This document shows positions 27,281 through 36,873 of a DNA stretch of 64,000 nucleotides, in pieces. Source of the stretch: Sphingosinicella sp. LHD-64 (GTDB lineage: Bacteria > Pseudomonadota > Alphaproteobacteria > Sphingomonadales > Sphingomonadaceae); the NCBI RefSeq assembly GCF_031157375.1, contig NZ_JAVIFV010000001.1, positions 682,001 to 746,000 on the forward strand, read 5' to 3'. Below the pieces are notes generated by a model. The model was not told where the DNA came from, ran no database searches, and was given only the letters and a program-made list of their open reading frames with translations. Numbering within the stretch: the stretch's first letter is position 1; each line of letters begins with the position of its first letter. The position numbers and the translations under genes were made by a program.

Positions 27281-27471
27281 GTAATCTATCCTTGGTTCCC
27301 CGTGTCGGTCCGCGGGTTTCCTCCAGCGAGACTAAAATCCGGTTAACAGTGCGGCAGGGCCCGCTCCGTTTCGGGACCGGGGCCCGATGGCTTCCCGAGG
27401 GAAAACAATGCTAAGAGCGCGTTAAGCATTCGCCTTTAGAGCGAAGCCCAAGAGTTCCGGTGGAGGTATTC

Positions 27472-28461
27472 TTGACCAACAGGATCGACACGCGCCTGGC
27501 GCTGGCTTTGGCCGCCGCGGCGGCGGCGATGAGCGCGCCGGCGACCGGCCAGAACGCGCCGGCGGCGGCGCCCAGCGTCGAGGTCGGCTTCAACGCATGG
27601 CAAGCCGGCAATTATGACGAGGCGGTGCGCAACTGGCGGCCGCGCGCCGATCGCGGCGATGCCGATGCGCAATTCAACCTGGGCCACGCCTACCGGCTCG
27701 GCCGCGGCGTGCCGCAGAACATGAACCTCGCCGAGCAATGGTACGAACGCGCCGCCCGCGCCGGCCATCAGGAGGCGCAGGCGATGTACGGCGTCATCCT
27801 GTTCCAGAACGGCCGCCGCGCCGAGGCGATGCCCTATATCCGGCGGGGCGCCGAGCAGGGCGACCCGCGCGCGCAATATGTCTACGGCACCGCGCTCTTC
27901 AACGGCGACCTCGTCCCGCGCGACCTGCCACGCGCCTGGGCGATGATGACCCGCTCGGCCGCACAAGGCCTGGCGCCGGCGCAGAGCCAGCTGCGCGAGA
28001 TGGAGCAGCATCTGAGCGCCGAGGACCGCGCGCGCGGCGACGAGATCGCGGCGGCTTTGGTGCAGAGCGCCCCCGCCGCCTCCGCCCGCGTCGATGCCCC
28101 CGCCCCGCCGCCGGTGCGGGTCGCGACGACCGAGGTTCCGCCGTCGACGACGCCGACGCCGCAGCCGCGCCCGTCAGCGCCGCCGCCACCCGCCCCTGCC
28201 GCCACCCGACCGACGCCGCGGCCAACCACGCCCGCCCCCGCGGCCGGCGGGCGCTGGCGGATCCAGCTCGGGGCATTCAGCAGTGAGGCCAATGCGCGCA
28301 GTGCCTGGAATGCGGTACGGAGCCGGCTGCCTGGACTGGAGCCCTATTATGTCCGGGCCGGCACCGTCTTCCGGCTCCAGGCCGGCCCCCTCGCCAGCCG
28401 CGCCGCCGCCGCCCAGGCCTGCGCGGCCGCAAGGCAGGCCTGCTTCCCGGTCGCCCCTTAA
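27472..28461 (+). CDS. Sel1-repeat and SPOR domain protein, exported (TTG start)
   Basis: A 329-residue protein with a signal peptide ([18 protein letters not shown]), Sel1-type TPR repeats at about residues 40-170 (DADAQFNLGHAYRLGRGVPQ and related units), a Pro/Thr-rich linker, and a C-terminal SPOR domain (GRWRIQLGAFSSEANARSAW). The TTG at 27472 is chosen because GGAGG lies exactly 5 nt upstream; a GTG four codons earlier would place the Shine-Dalgarno inside the gene. It is divergent from the parA operon, whose last gene has a similar SPOR domain. Confidence 0.87.
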   Translation: MTNRIDTRLALALAAAAAAMSAPATGQNAPAAAPSVEVGFNAWQAGNYDEAVRNWRPRADRGDADAQFNLGHAYRLGRGVPQNMNLAEQWYERAARAGHQEAQAMYGVILFQNGRRAEAMPYIRRGAEQGDPRAQYVYGTALFNGDLVPRDLPRAWAMMTRSAAQGLAPAQSQLREMEQHLSAEDRARGDEIAAALVQSAPAASARVDAPAPPPVRVATTEVPPSTTPTPQPRPSAPPPPAPAATRPTPRPTTPAPAAGGRWRIQLGAFSSEANARSAWNAVRSRLPGLEPYYVRAGTVFRLQAGPLASRAAAAQACAAARQACFPVAP

Positions 28462-28510
28462 CCGTTTTTTTGCGCCGACCGCTTATTTCCGCCCCGAACA
28501 AGGGACGGAA

Positions 28511-28828
28511 ATGGGGCAGGCCTACACTCTCGACGATCGACGCCGGATGGCGTCGCGCTGGCGGCGCCGGCGCATGTGCCTGCTCGTCACCACCGAGGCC
28601 GCGCCCGCCGCGCTGCGCGACATTTCGGCGACCGGCGCCTTCGTCGAGACCCGCGTCCGGCCGGAGATTGGCGCGCGGGTGGAGCTCCGCCATCCCGAAG
28701 CCGGATCGATTTCTGCCAGCGTCCAGTCGGCCGGCGAAGACGGCATCGCCCTCCGCTTTGACTATGGCGAGCGGTCCGTGGCGTTTGCCCTGTCCGCGAT
28801 CGCGGCGGACATGAGCCGCCCCTCCTAG
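28511..28828 (+). CDS. PilZ domain protein
   Basis: A 105-residue stand-alone PilZ domain. The cyclic-di-GMP-binding signature is visible: an Arg cluster (RWRRRRMC) preceding the beta-barrel and DISATGAFVET (DxSxxG). It should act as a cytosolic c-di-GMP receptor, or a degenerate PilZ partner. GGACGGAA precedes the ATG at 28511. It follows the Sel1/SPOR gene by 49 nt and is convergent with serB, overlapping its end by 4 nt. Confidence 0.85.
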   Translation: MGQAYTLDDRRRMASRWRRRRMCLLVTTEAAPAALRDISATGAFVETRVRPEIGARVELRHPEAGSISASVQSAGEDGIALRFDYGERSVAFALSAIAADMSRPS

Positions 28829-29694
28829 GCCTCGACCCAGTCCTTGCGCGCATAACCCTGCGCGTAGAGCAGAGCGGTCAGATCGTTCGCCTCGATCCGC
28901 GCATCGGCCGCCGCGGCCGTCGCCGGCTTGGCATGATAGGCGACACCGAGCCCCGCCGCCTCGATCATCGGAATGTCGTTGGCGCCGTCGCCGACCGCCA
29001 GCGTGGCGTCCAGCGGAATCGCACGCGATGCTGCTGCCTCCAGCAGCGACTCCCGCTTGGCTGCGGCGCCGACGATCGGCCGGGCGACCGTCCCGGTCAG
29101 CCGGCCCGCCTCGACCTCGAGGATGTTGGATCGCTGCGCGTCGAAGCCGATTTCCTCGGCCACCGGCCCGGCGAAGCGGGTGAAACCGCCGGAGACGAGC
29201 AGCGCATAGGCGCCGTTCGCCCGCATCGTGCGGACCAGGGCCCGCGCTCCGGGTGCCAGCCGCACCCGCTCGGCGCGGCAGCGATCGATCGCCGCTTCGT
29301 CGAGACCTTTCAACAGGGCAACACGGGCGTCGAGCGCCGCCTCGAAATCGAGCTCGCCGCGCATCGCCCGCTCGGTGACCTCGGCGACCTCGGCCTTGAG
29401 CCCGGCATAGTCGGCGAGCTCATCAATGCATTCGACGGTGATCATGGTCGAATCCATATCGGCCACGAGCAGGCGCTTGCGGCGATGTGCCGCGGGCTGG
29501 ACGACGACATCGACATCGGAGAGCAAACCTTCGAGCGCCGCGCGGGCGCCGGTCGGACTGTCGATCAGCTGGAGGTCGCAGGCGTGCCCGTCCTCGATCC
29601 ATTGCTCGCCCGCAACGCCGCCGAGCGCATCCGCCGCGGCGGAAATATCGCCGCGCGTCAGCCGCTCCTTTGCTATCAGGGTCGCAATGAACAT
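28825..29694 (-). CDS. serB: phosphoserine phosphatase
   Basis: SerB catalyses the last step of serine synthesis. The 289-residue protein has an N-terminal ACT-like region and a HAD phosphatase domain with DMDST (nucleophile Asp79, acid Asp81) and [17 protein letters not shown] near the C-terminus. The ATG at 29694 with AGAGGA 5 nt upstream is preferred. Longer frames would run into miaA on the other strand. Its start codon overlaps the miaA start region head-to-head. Confidence 0.95.
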   Translation of the reverse strand: MFIATLIAKERLTRGDISAAADALGGVAGEQWIEDGHACDLQLIDSPTGARAALEGLLSDVDVVVQPAAHRRKRLLVADMDSTMITVECIDELADYAGLKAEVAEVTERAMRGELDFEAALDARVALLKGLDEAAIDRCRAERVRLAPGARALVRTMRANGAYALLVSGGFTRFAGPVAEEIGFDAQRSNILEVEAGRLTGTVARPIVGAAAKRESLLEAAASRAIPLDATLAVGDGANDIPMIEAAGLGVAYHAKPATAAAADARIEANDLTALLYAQGYARKDWVEA

Positions 29695-30619
29695 GGGTTC
29701 CTCTGGAAAGCCGCCGGTCGCGCTCATTGCAGGCCCGACGGCCAGCGGCAAGTCGGCGCTTGCCCTCGCCCTGGCCGAACGCGCGGGCGGCATTGTCGTC
29801 AATGCCGACAGCGCGCAGGTTTACAGGGACTTGCGGATCGTTTCAGCGCGACCGTCGCAAGAAGACGAAGCACGCGCACCGCATCGACTCTACGGCTATC
29901 GCGACGGCGCGGACGCCTGCTCGGCGGCGGACTGGGCCGACGATGCCAGGCGCGAGATTGCGGCGGCCCATGAAGCGGGCCGCCTGCCGGTGCTGGTCGG
30001 CGGCACCGGGCTGTACCTGCGCACCCTGATCGACGGTATCGCCCCGGTGCCGGAGATCGATCCCGGGATGCGCGCAATGGTGCGGGCGCTGAGTGTCGCC
30101 GAAGCCCATGACGCCCTTCGCAACGAGGACCCGGAAGCCGCCGGCCGGATCCGGCCGAGCGACATCACTCGCACGGCCCGGGCGCTGGAGGTCGTGCGCT
30201 CGACTGGCCGGACCCTGAAGAGCTGGCAGGCGGAGAAAGTCGGCGGCATCGGAAATGCAATCGCGCTGAGGCCCCTTGTCCTGCTGCCGCCGCGCGACTG
30301 GCTCCACGAGCGATGCGACACGCGGTTTCTGGAAATCTTTTCAGACGAGGGGGTTGAGGAGGTTCGCTTATTGCTCGAGCGAAAGCTCCCGAAGCTCGCA
30401 CCGGTGATGCGCGCGATCGGCGTCCCCGAGATCGCGGCCTTTCTCCATGGCGATCTCGACCGCGAGGAGGCGATCGCGGTCGGGCAGGCGGCGACGCGGC
30501 AATATGCCAAGCGGCAATATACCTGGTTCCGCCACCAGCCGCCGGTGGATTGGCCGCGGTTCGAGGCGGCGCTCGATTGCGGCGCGCTGCCCGATGCCCT
30601 AGCGCGACTGGGCGCCTGA
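29687..30619 (+). CDS. miaA: tRNA dimethylallyltransferase
   Basis: MiaA transfers a dimethylallyl group to A37 of tRNAs reading UNN codons. The 310-residue protein has the P-loop GPTASGKS (residues 16-23), DSAQVYRDL and [13 protein letters not shown]. The ATG at 29687 has AGGG 6 nt upstream; a second ATG at 29693 overlaps the serB start on the opposite strand. The IlvC-like gene follows 9 nt after the stop. Confidence 0.95.
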   Translation: MNMGSSGKPPVALIAGPTASGKSALALALAERAGGIVVNADSAQVYRDLRIVSARPSQEDEARAPHRLYGYRDGADACSAADWADDARREIAAAHEAGRLPVLVGGTGLYLRTLIDGIAPVPEIDPGMRAMVRALSVAEAHDALRNEDPEAAGRIRPSDITRTARALEVVRSTGRTLKSWQAEKVGGIGNAIALRPLVLLPPRDWLHERCDTRFLEIFSDEGVEEVRLLLERKLPKLAPVMRAIGVPEIAAFLHGDLDREEAIAVGQAATRQYAKRQYTWFRHQPPVDWPRFEAALDCGALPDALARLGA

Positions 30620-30628
30620 GGAGGGCAT

Positions 30629-31609
30629 ATGCAGGTCTATCTCGACGCCGACTGCGACCTTTCGCTCATCCGCGGCAAGCGGGTGGCGATCGTCGGCTAC
30701 GGCAATCAGGGGCGCGCGCAGGCGCTCAATCTCAGGGATAGCGGCGCTGCCATCGTCATCGGCCAGCGCGAGGGGTCGCCGCGCCATGCGCAGGCGCTGG
30801 CGGACGGGTTCGAGGTGGTCACCGCGGCCGCGGCGGCCGCGCAGGCCGACCTGGTCATCCTGCTCGCCGCCGACGAGGATCATGGCCGGATCTATGCCGG
30901 AGAAATTTCACCGAATCTGCGCGAAGGCGGCGCCATCGGCTTCGCGCACGGCCTCTCCATCCGGTTCGGGCTGATCGAGCCGCGCGGCGATCTCGACATC
31001 TTCCTCGTCGCGCCCAAGGGGCCGGGCACCGCGCTCAGGGCGGATTTCGAACGGGGATCGGGTCTCATCGCTTTGTTCGCCGTGGCGCAGGATGCCAGCG
31101 GCGGTGCGGAGGCGCTCGCGCTTTCCTACGCGGCGGCGATCGGTAGTGGCCGGGTCGGCATCCTGCCGACCAGCTTCGCCGAGGAATGCGAGGCGGACCT
31201 GTTCAACGAGCAGGCGGTGCTGTGGGGCGCGATCCCCGAGCTGATCCATGCCGGCTTCGAGACCCTGGTCGAGGCGGGCTATTCCCCCGAGATCGCCTAT
31301 TTCGAATGCCTGACCGAGGTGAAACTGCTCGCCGACCTCATCTACGAGCGCGGCATCGCCGGCATGCGCGAGGCGATCAGCAACACCGCCGAATTCGGCG
31401 CCCTCAAGGGCGGCAGCCGCATCGTCACCGCCGAAACCCGCACCGAAATGCGCCGCATCCTGCGCGAGGTGCGCTCTGGCAGCTTCGTCCAGGAGCTGAT
31501 CGCCGACGCCGAGGCCGGCTATCCGCGCCTCAAGGCCAGCCGCGCCGCCGCGCGCGCTCATGCGATCGAGGCGACCCGCGCCCGATTGCTGGACCTCGCC
31601 AGGCGCTGA
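30629..31609 (+). CDS. ketol-acid reductoisomerase (IlvC) family protein, divergent
   Basis: A 326-residue class I KARI-like protein: Rossmann motif VGYGNQGRAQALNLRDSG, FAHGLSIRFG, VAPKGPG, EADLFNEQAVLWG and AYFECLTEVKLLADLIY. Acetohydroxyacid isomeroreductase uses NADPH and Mg2+ in branched-chain amino-acid synthesis. The catalytic Asp/Glu and Lys positions are kept. Nearby normally invariant residues differ: DLFGEQAVLCGG becomes DLFNEQAVLWGA, HGFNI becomes HGLSI, and YEGGI becomes YERGI. There are no ilvB/ilvN genes next to it, although miaA-ilvB-ilvN-ilvC is a frequent sphingomonad order. It may be a paralogue with altered substrate. Confidence 0.85.
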   Translation: MQVYLDADCDLSLIRGKRVAIVGYGNQGRAQALNLRDSGAAIVIGQREGSPRHAQALADGFEVVTAAAAAAQADLVILLAADEDHGRIYAGEISPNLREGGAIGFAHGLSIRFGLIEPRGDLDIFLVAPKGPGTALRADFERGSGLIALFAVAQDASGGAEALALSYAAAIGSGRVGILPTSFAEECEADLFNEQAVLWGAIPELIHAGFETLVEAGYSPEIAYFECLTEVKLLADLIYERGIAGMREAISNTAEFGALKGGSRIVTAETRTEMRRILREVRSGSFVQELIADAEAGYPRLKASRAAARAHAIEATRARLLDLARR

Positions 31610-31857
31610 CCCATCTTGGCGAATGTTCCCAATGTTCGCACTGGCCATGGGCGGAAATGGCCTACGCCCGGCACAGGTGATTGCGCGGGGAGGCATGAGC
31701 GAACGATGACAAAGAGCCGAATCGACCCATCATCGCAGAAAGCATCGATGTAGGAAAATGAGGGAGACGAGCAGCGCTAATTTTCCGCAACGGGTGGAAA
31801 GTGACGTTCCTCTGCCGCCTTAGATCTGGCATTCTTTCGGAAAGGGAGCAGCTCGCG
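31610..31857. other. intergenic region, relatively GC-poor
   Basis: No gene is supported in these 248 nt. A copy of the 35-nt dispersed repeat occupies 31618-31652. The rest is about half G+C, unlike the flanking core genes, and merges into the small gene at 31858. Confidence 0.5.
31618..31652 (-). repeat. 35-nt dispersed repeat, copy 2 (inverted)
   Basis: The reverse complement matches 24421-24455 at 33 of 35 positions, the two differences lying together after GGCCAGT. It begins 9 nt after the stop of the IlvC-like gene. Confidence 0.75.
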
Positions 31858-32109
31858 ATGGAATTCCGGAATAGAGACTTCACTGAATTGGTGAAGCTGA
31901 CCAGGGCCAAGTTTTCCGTCAGCATCGACGAAGCGCATGATTTGATTTTCGCCGATGAGGAAGTGCGTCGGCTGGTTGCCAAACGCATCAACCATAACCA
32001 AGAGTGTAGCAAGCAAGCGCTTTCCGACATACGCCATAATCGCGACCGATCCCGTTTCGTGCGTGAAGGCGATCGCATCCGCTTTCGGCGGAGCGACGGT
32101 CAGCGGTGA
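31858..32109 (+). CDS. small hypothetical protein (83 aa)
   Basis: A frame starting MEFRNRDFTELVKLTRAKFS and rich in Arg, Asp and Glu, with SIDEAHDLIFADEEVRRLVA in the middle and a basic end. GGGAG lies about 10 nt upstream. It looks like a folded helical cytosolic protein and not a random frame, but no named family is recognised. The DNA is less GC-rich than mutL or ilvC, suggesting acquisition. Converging frames on the other strand have no good start. Confidence 0.55.
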   Translation: MEFRNRDFTELVKLTRAKFSVSIDEAHDLIFADEEVRRLVAKRINHNQECSKQALSDIRHNRDRSRFVREGDRIRFRRSDGQR

Positions 32110-32146
32110 CGTCGGCAACGCGCCAAAAGCAGACATCCCGTTCCGG

Positions 32147-33967
32147 TCATTTCCGCCCGAACAGCTTCTCGATATCGCCGTGCGCCAGCTTCACCCAGGT
32201 GGGGCGGCCGTGATTGCACTGGCCGCTGTGCGGGGTGACCTCCATCTCGCGGAGCAGCGCATTCATCTCGGCGACGGAGAGGATGCGGCCGGCGCGGACG
32301 CTGCCGTGGCAGGCCATGGTCGCGGCGACGAGATCGAGCTTCTCCTTGAGCGACAGCGCCGAATCGAATGCCGTCAGCTCATCGGCGAGATCGGTGACGA
32401 GGCCCTTCACGTCGCCGGCGCCGAGCAGGGCCGGCGTTGCGCGCACCAGCACGGCACGCGCGCCGAACCGCTCCAGCTCCAGGCCCATTTCCGCCAGCTC
32501 CGCGATCCGCGCCTCGATCCGGTCGCAGGCGGGCTCGTCCAGTTCGACTACTTCGGGGAGGAGCAAAGCCTGGCGCGCAACGCCGCCATTGGCCATCGCC
32601 CGGCGCATCCGTTCCAGCACCAGCCGTTCGTGCGCCGCATGCTGATCGACGAGGACGAGCCCGTCCTCCGCCTCGGCGACGATATAGGTGGCGGCGACCT
32701 GGCCGCGCGCCACGCCGAGCGGGAAGAAGGATGCCTCGGGTGGCGCTTCGACGGCTGGTTCGGCGCGAGCGTGGGGAGCGTAGTCGAGGTGGCGATCGCG
32801 CAATGTCCCCTCTCCCCCGGGGGGAGAGGGCCAGGGTGAGGGGGTTCCCACATATGAGGGGAAGCGCTGCTCATCGAGCCTGTACTGGTCAGGCCGTACC
32901 CTCTCACCCCAACCCTCTCCCCCTCGGGGAGAGGGAGCTTGCCAATTGCCCAGCGCGCCCGCATTCGGCCGCTGTGCCGAGCGGTGGCCGGCCTCGTCCA
33001 GCGCTTGCCTCAGGCCGCCGACGATCAGCCCCCGGATGCTGCCGGGATCGCGGAAGCGGACCTCGGTCTTGGCGGGATGGACGTTCACGTCGACCTCGTC
33101 GGTCGGCAGGTCGACGAACAGGGCGAGCACCGGATGACGATCACGGGCAAGCAGGTCCTGATAGGCGGCGCGCACCGCGCCGATCAGCAGCCGGTCCTTC
33201 ACCGGACGGCCGTTGACGAAGAGATATTGATGATCGGCGACACCGCGGTTGAAGGTCGGCAGGCCCGCCACCCCGCCGAGCCGGGCCGCCCCGCGGACGT
33301 AGTCGATGGCGAGGCTGTTGGCGGCGAGCTCGCGGTCGGTGAGCCCCGCCACCCGCGCCGGCCTGTCCTCGCCGGGCTGGACGGCGAGCGTGCGCCGGCC
33401 GTCATGATCGAGGGTGAAGCCGATATCGGGCCGCGCCATGGCGAGCCGTTTCACCACGTCGAGGCAGGCCGCATATTCGCTGCGTTCCGAGCGCAGGAAC
33501 TTGCGCCGCGCCGGCACCTTCTCGAACAGGCCCTCGACCGTGACCCGGGTGCCGGGCGGCAGCGCGGCCGGCCCTTCCTCTTGGAGCTTGCCGTTGTCGA
33601 TCGTGCGCGACCACCCGTCAGCGCCCCGCACGCGACTCTCGATCGTCACACGGGCAACGCTCGCGATCGAGGGCAGCGCCTCGCCGCGAAAGCCCAGAGT
33701 GGTGACCGCGTCGATCTCGTCTCCGGGCAGCTTCGACGTCGCGTGCCGCTCCAGTGCCAGCGCGATCTCGTCCGGCGCCATGCCGCAACCGTCGTCGGCG
33801 ACCTCGATCCGCCCGATCCCGCCGCCCGCCAGGCTGACAGCGATCCGCGTCGCGCCGGCATCGATCGCATTCTCGACCAACTCCTTCAGCGCGCTGGCGG
33901 GTCTTTCCACCACTTCACCGGCGGCGATCCGGTTGACGAGATGCTCGGGCAAACGCCGTATTGACAT
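32147..33967 (-). CDS. mutL: DNA mismatch repair endonuclease MutL
   Basis: MutL couples MutS mismatch recognition to strand incision. The 606-residue protein has the GHKL ATPase motifs [17 protein letters not shown] and [15 protein letters not shown] in the N-terminal half. The C-terminal endonuclease carries [12 protein letters not shown] (the DQHAxxExxxxE metal site), [19 protein letters not shown] and the final FGRK. The linker at about residues 342-390 is lengthened by an in-frame palindromic repeat (32807-32935), read as [14 protein letters not shown] and [12 protein letters not shown]. The ATG at 33967 begins [18 protein letters not shown]. It is divergent from mreB across 155 nt. Confidence 0.96.
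   Translation of the reverse strand: MSIRRLPEHLVNRIAAGEVVERPASALKELVENAIDAGATRIAVSLAGGGIGRIEVADDGCGMAPDEIALALERHATSKLPGDEIDAVTTLGFRGEALPSIASVARVTIESRVRGADGWSRTIDNGKLQEEGPAALPPGTRVTVEGLFEKVPARRKFLRSERSEYAACLDVVKRLAMARPDIGFTLDHDGRRTLAVQPGEDRPARVAGLTDRELAANSLAIDYVRGAARLGGVAGLPTFNRGVADHQYLFVNGRPVKDRLLIGAVRAAYQDLLARDRHPVLALFVDLPTDEVDVNVHPAKTEVRFRDPGSIRGLIVGGLRQALDEAGHRSAQRPNAGALGNWQAPSPRGGEGWGERVRPDQYRLDEQRFPSYVGTPSPWPSPPGGEGTLRDRHLDYAPHARAEPAVEAPPEASFFPLGVARGQVAATYIVAEAEDGLVLVDQHAAHERLVLERMRRAMANGGVARQALLLPEVVELDEPACDRIEARIAELAEMGLELERFGARAVLVRATPALLGAGDVKGLVTDLADELTAFDSALSLKEKLDLVAATMACHGSVRAGRILSVAEMNALLREMEVTPHSGQCNHGRPTWVKLAHGDIEKLFGRK
32807..32935. repeat. inverted palindromic repeat embedded in mutL
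   Basis: Left arm 32807-32844 contains CCCTCTCCCCC, then GGGGGGAGAGGG and CCAGGGTGAGGGG. Right arm 32899-32935 is its near-complement (CCCTCTCACCCCAACCCTCT and so on). Each arm is also a hairpin in itself. The spacer is about 54 nt. Such elements are usually intergenic; here the reading frame of mutL is kept open through it. Confidence 0.85.
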
Positions 33968-33969
33968 GA

Positions 33970-35166
<1,197 letters not shown>

Positions 35167-35207
35167 GTCGTCCGTCCGGGAGGCGGTTGTGCGAGCCAAC
35201 CTCTTTT

Positions 35208-35305
35208 CCTCGTCATGCCAGCGAAAGCTGGCATCCATGCTGACGCCGAAGCGGGCAGCGCGTAAAGATTCGGCTTGGACCCCAGCCTTCGCTGGGGTGA
35301 CGAGG
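35208..35305. repeat. REP pair between mreB and mreC, overlapping the mreC ribosome binding site
   Basis: Outer arms CCTCGTCA (35208-35215) and TGACGAGG (35298-35305) enclose two perfect hairpins: TGCCAGC-GAAA-GCTGGCA at 35216-35233 and CCCCAGC-CTTC-GCTGGGG at 35280-35297. The right outer arm supplies the GAGG used as Shine-Dalgarno for mreC, so folding could hide it. Confidence 0.85.
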
Positions 35306-35311
35306 ACCTAG

Positions 35312-36361
35312 GTGGCGTCGCCTAAGAACCGTAGACCGGGCTATTCCCGCAAGGCGCAATACGGCCTGTTTCTGGGCTATGTCGTCGCCGTCGCCGGTAT
35401 CGTCGTGGCGGTGCTGCTGCTGATCATCGCCGCGATCGATCCGCGCGGCTTCTCGGCGATCCGCGGCGCGGCGCTCGATGCGACCACCCCGGTGAGCAGC
35501 GGCGGACGCAGCGTCGTGCGCTTCTTCGGCGGCATCGGCGACACGGTCTCCAACTACTTCCGCGCCGGATCGCAGAATGCGCGGCTTCAGGCCGAGCTCG
35601 CCGAAACCCGCCGCGAGCTGATCCGCAGCAAGGCGGCGGAATCGGAGAATCAGCGGCTGCTGCGGCTGCTCGGCCTCGCCCGCCAGACGACGGACGAGAT
35701 TACCCAGGCGCGCATCGTCGGCTCCTCGTTCCAGGCGCCGCGGCGCCTGGCAACCCTGTCGGCGGGACGTTCGGCCGGCGTCGCCAACGGCATGCCGGTA
35801 CGCGCGCCGGAGGGGCTGATCGGCCGGGTGATCGAGACCGGCCGCTGGGCGTCACGCGTGCTGCTCGTCACCGACGGCTCCAGCAACGTTCCGGTCCGCC
35901 TCGTCCGCGATGGCACGCCGGCGATCGCGGTCGGCCGGGGCGACGGGACGATCGAGCTCAGAACCCTCGAAGTGGGCGAGAATCCGTTTCGCCCGGGCGA
36001 CATCCTCGTCACCTCGGGCATCGGCGGTGTCTTCCCGCCGGACGTGCCGGTCGCGCGCGTGAACCGGCTCGACGGCGATACGGCGATCGCCCGGCCGCTC
36101 GCCGACCCGTCGCGCACCGACTTCGCCATCGTCCAGCGCGCCTACCAGCCGGCGGTCGAAGGGCCGCTCGACGCCGCGCCGCAGCAGCCGGTCGCGCCGC
36201 CGGTCCTCGGCCGGCCGTCGGCCACGCAAACCCCTGCCGCCGCCGACACCACGCCGCCCAACCGGCAGAATAACCCGAATTATCAGCCGGCCTTGCAGCA
36301 GCAGCCGGGGGTTCAGACGCAGCCCCCCGCCGCGCCGCCGCCGGCCGGGACGCCCCGATGA
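35312..36361 (+). CDS. mreC: rod shape-determining protein MreC
   Basis: MreC (349 residues) is a bitopic membrane protein that links MreB and PBP2/RodA in the periplasm. A single N-terminal TM (about residues 20-42), a coiled coil (about 75-115, RLQAELAETRRELIRSKAAESE), and the beta-rich MreC core (IGRVIETG, VPVRLVRDG, GDILVTSGIGGVFPP) are visible. The last 70 residues are Pro/Gln-rich and unstructured. GTG at 35312 follows GAGGA by 5-6 nt. Its stop overlaps the mreD start as ATGA. Confidence 0.96.
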   Translation: MASPKNRRPGYSRKAQYGLFLGYVVAVAGIVVAVLLLIIAAIDPRGFSAIRGAALDATTPVSSGGRSVVRFFGGIGDTVSNYFRAGSQNARLQAELAETRRELIRSKAAESENQRLLRLLGLARQTTDEITQARIVGSSFQAPRRLATLSAGRSAGVANGMPVRAPEGLIGRVIETGRWASRVLLVTDGSSNVPVRLVRDGTPAIAVGRGDGTIELRTLEVGENPFRPGDILVTSGIGGVFPPDVPVARVNRLDGDTAIARPLADPSRTDFAIVQRAYQPAVEGPLDAAPQQPVAPPVLGRPSATQTPAAADTTPPNRQNNPNYQPALQQQPGVQTQPPAAPPPAGTPR

Positions 36362-36873
36362 GCCGGATCGCCGGATCGAGCACCGAGGTCGCGATCCGCG
36401 ACCTGCGCAACCGGTTCGTGCCGCTGATCTCGACCATTGCGGCAATCTGCCTGGTGCTGCTGCCTTTCGTGGCTGCCGCGCCGCTCATTCCCGATCTCGG
36501 CTTCCTCACCCTCATCACCTGGCGACTGCTGCGTCCGGAAATCTGGTCGGCGAACATGGCGCTCGGCCTGGGTCTGCTGAACGATCTCGTCGCCGGCAAT
36601 CCGCTCGGCCAATCCATGCTGCTGTGGACCAGCGCCTTCCTGGTCTTCGACCTGATCGACAGCCGCCTCGGCTTTCGCGACTATTGGATGGACTGGCTGA
36701 TCGCAGCGGGCGCGATCGCCTTCCAGACGGTCGGCGCCTGGTATATCGCTTTGCTCATGGGCAGCGACGTGTTGGCAACCGTGGTGGTGCCGCAACTCAT
36801 CGTCGGCATCCTCGCCTATCCGGTGGTGGCGCGGCTCGTGCTCGCGCTCGACCGGTGGAGGCTGGCGCGATGA
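36358..36873 (+). CDS. mreD: rod shape-determining membrane protein MreD
   Basis: MreD (171 residues) is a small polytopic inner-membrane subunit of the elongasome, with about five hydrophobic helices (VPLISTIAAICLVLLPF, GLGLLNDLVAGNPLGQ, FLVFDLIDSRLG, and so on). The NDLVAGNPLG motif is typical. It overlaps mreC at its start and mrdA at its end, both by ATGA, so it is translated in step with them. Confidence 0.93.
   Translation: MSRIAGSSTEVAIRDLRNRFVPLISTIAAICLVLLPFVAAAPLIPDLGFLTLITWRLLRPEIWSANMALGLGLLNDLVAGNPLGQSMLLWTSAFLVFDLIDSRLGFRDYWMDWLIAAGAIAFQTVGAWYIALLMGSDVLATVVVPQLIVGILAYPVVARLVLALDRWRLAR

Noticed and set aside
31777-32136. 119-codon minus-strand frame overlapping the 83-aa plus gene
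   Set aside because: Weak start and no ribosome binding site; the plus frame has a more protein-like sequence, though certainty is only moderate.
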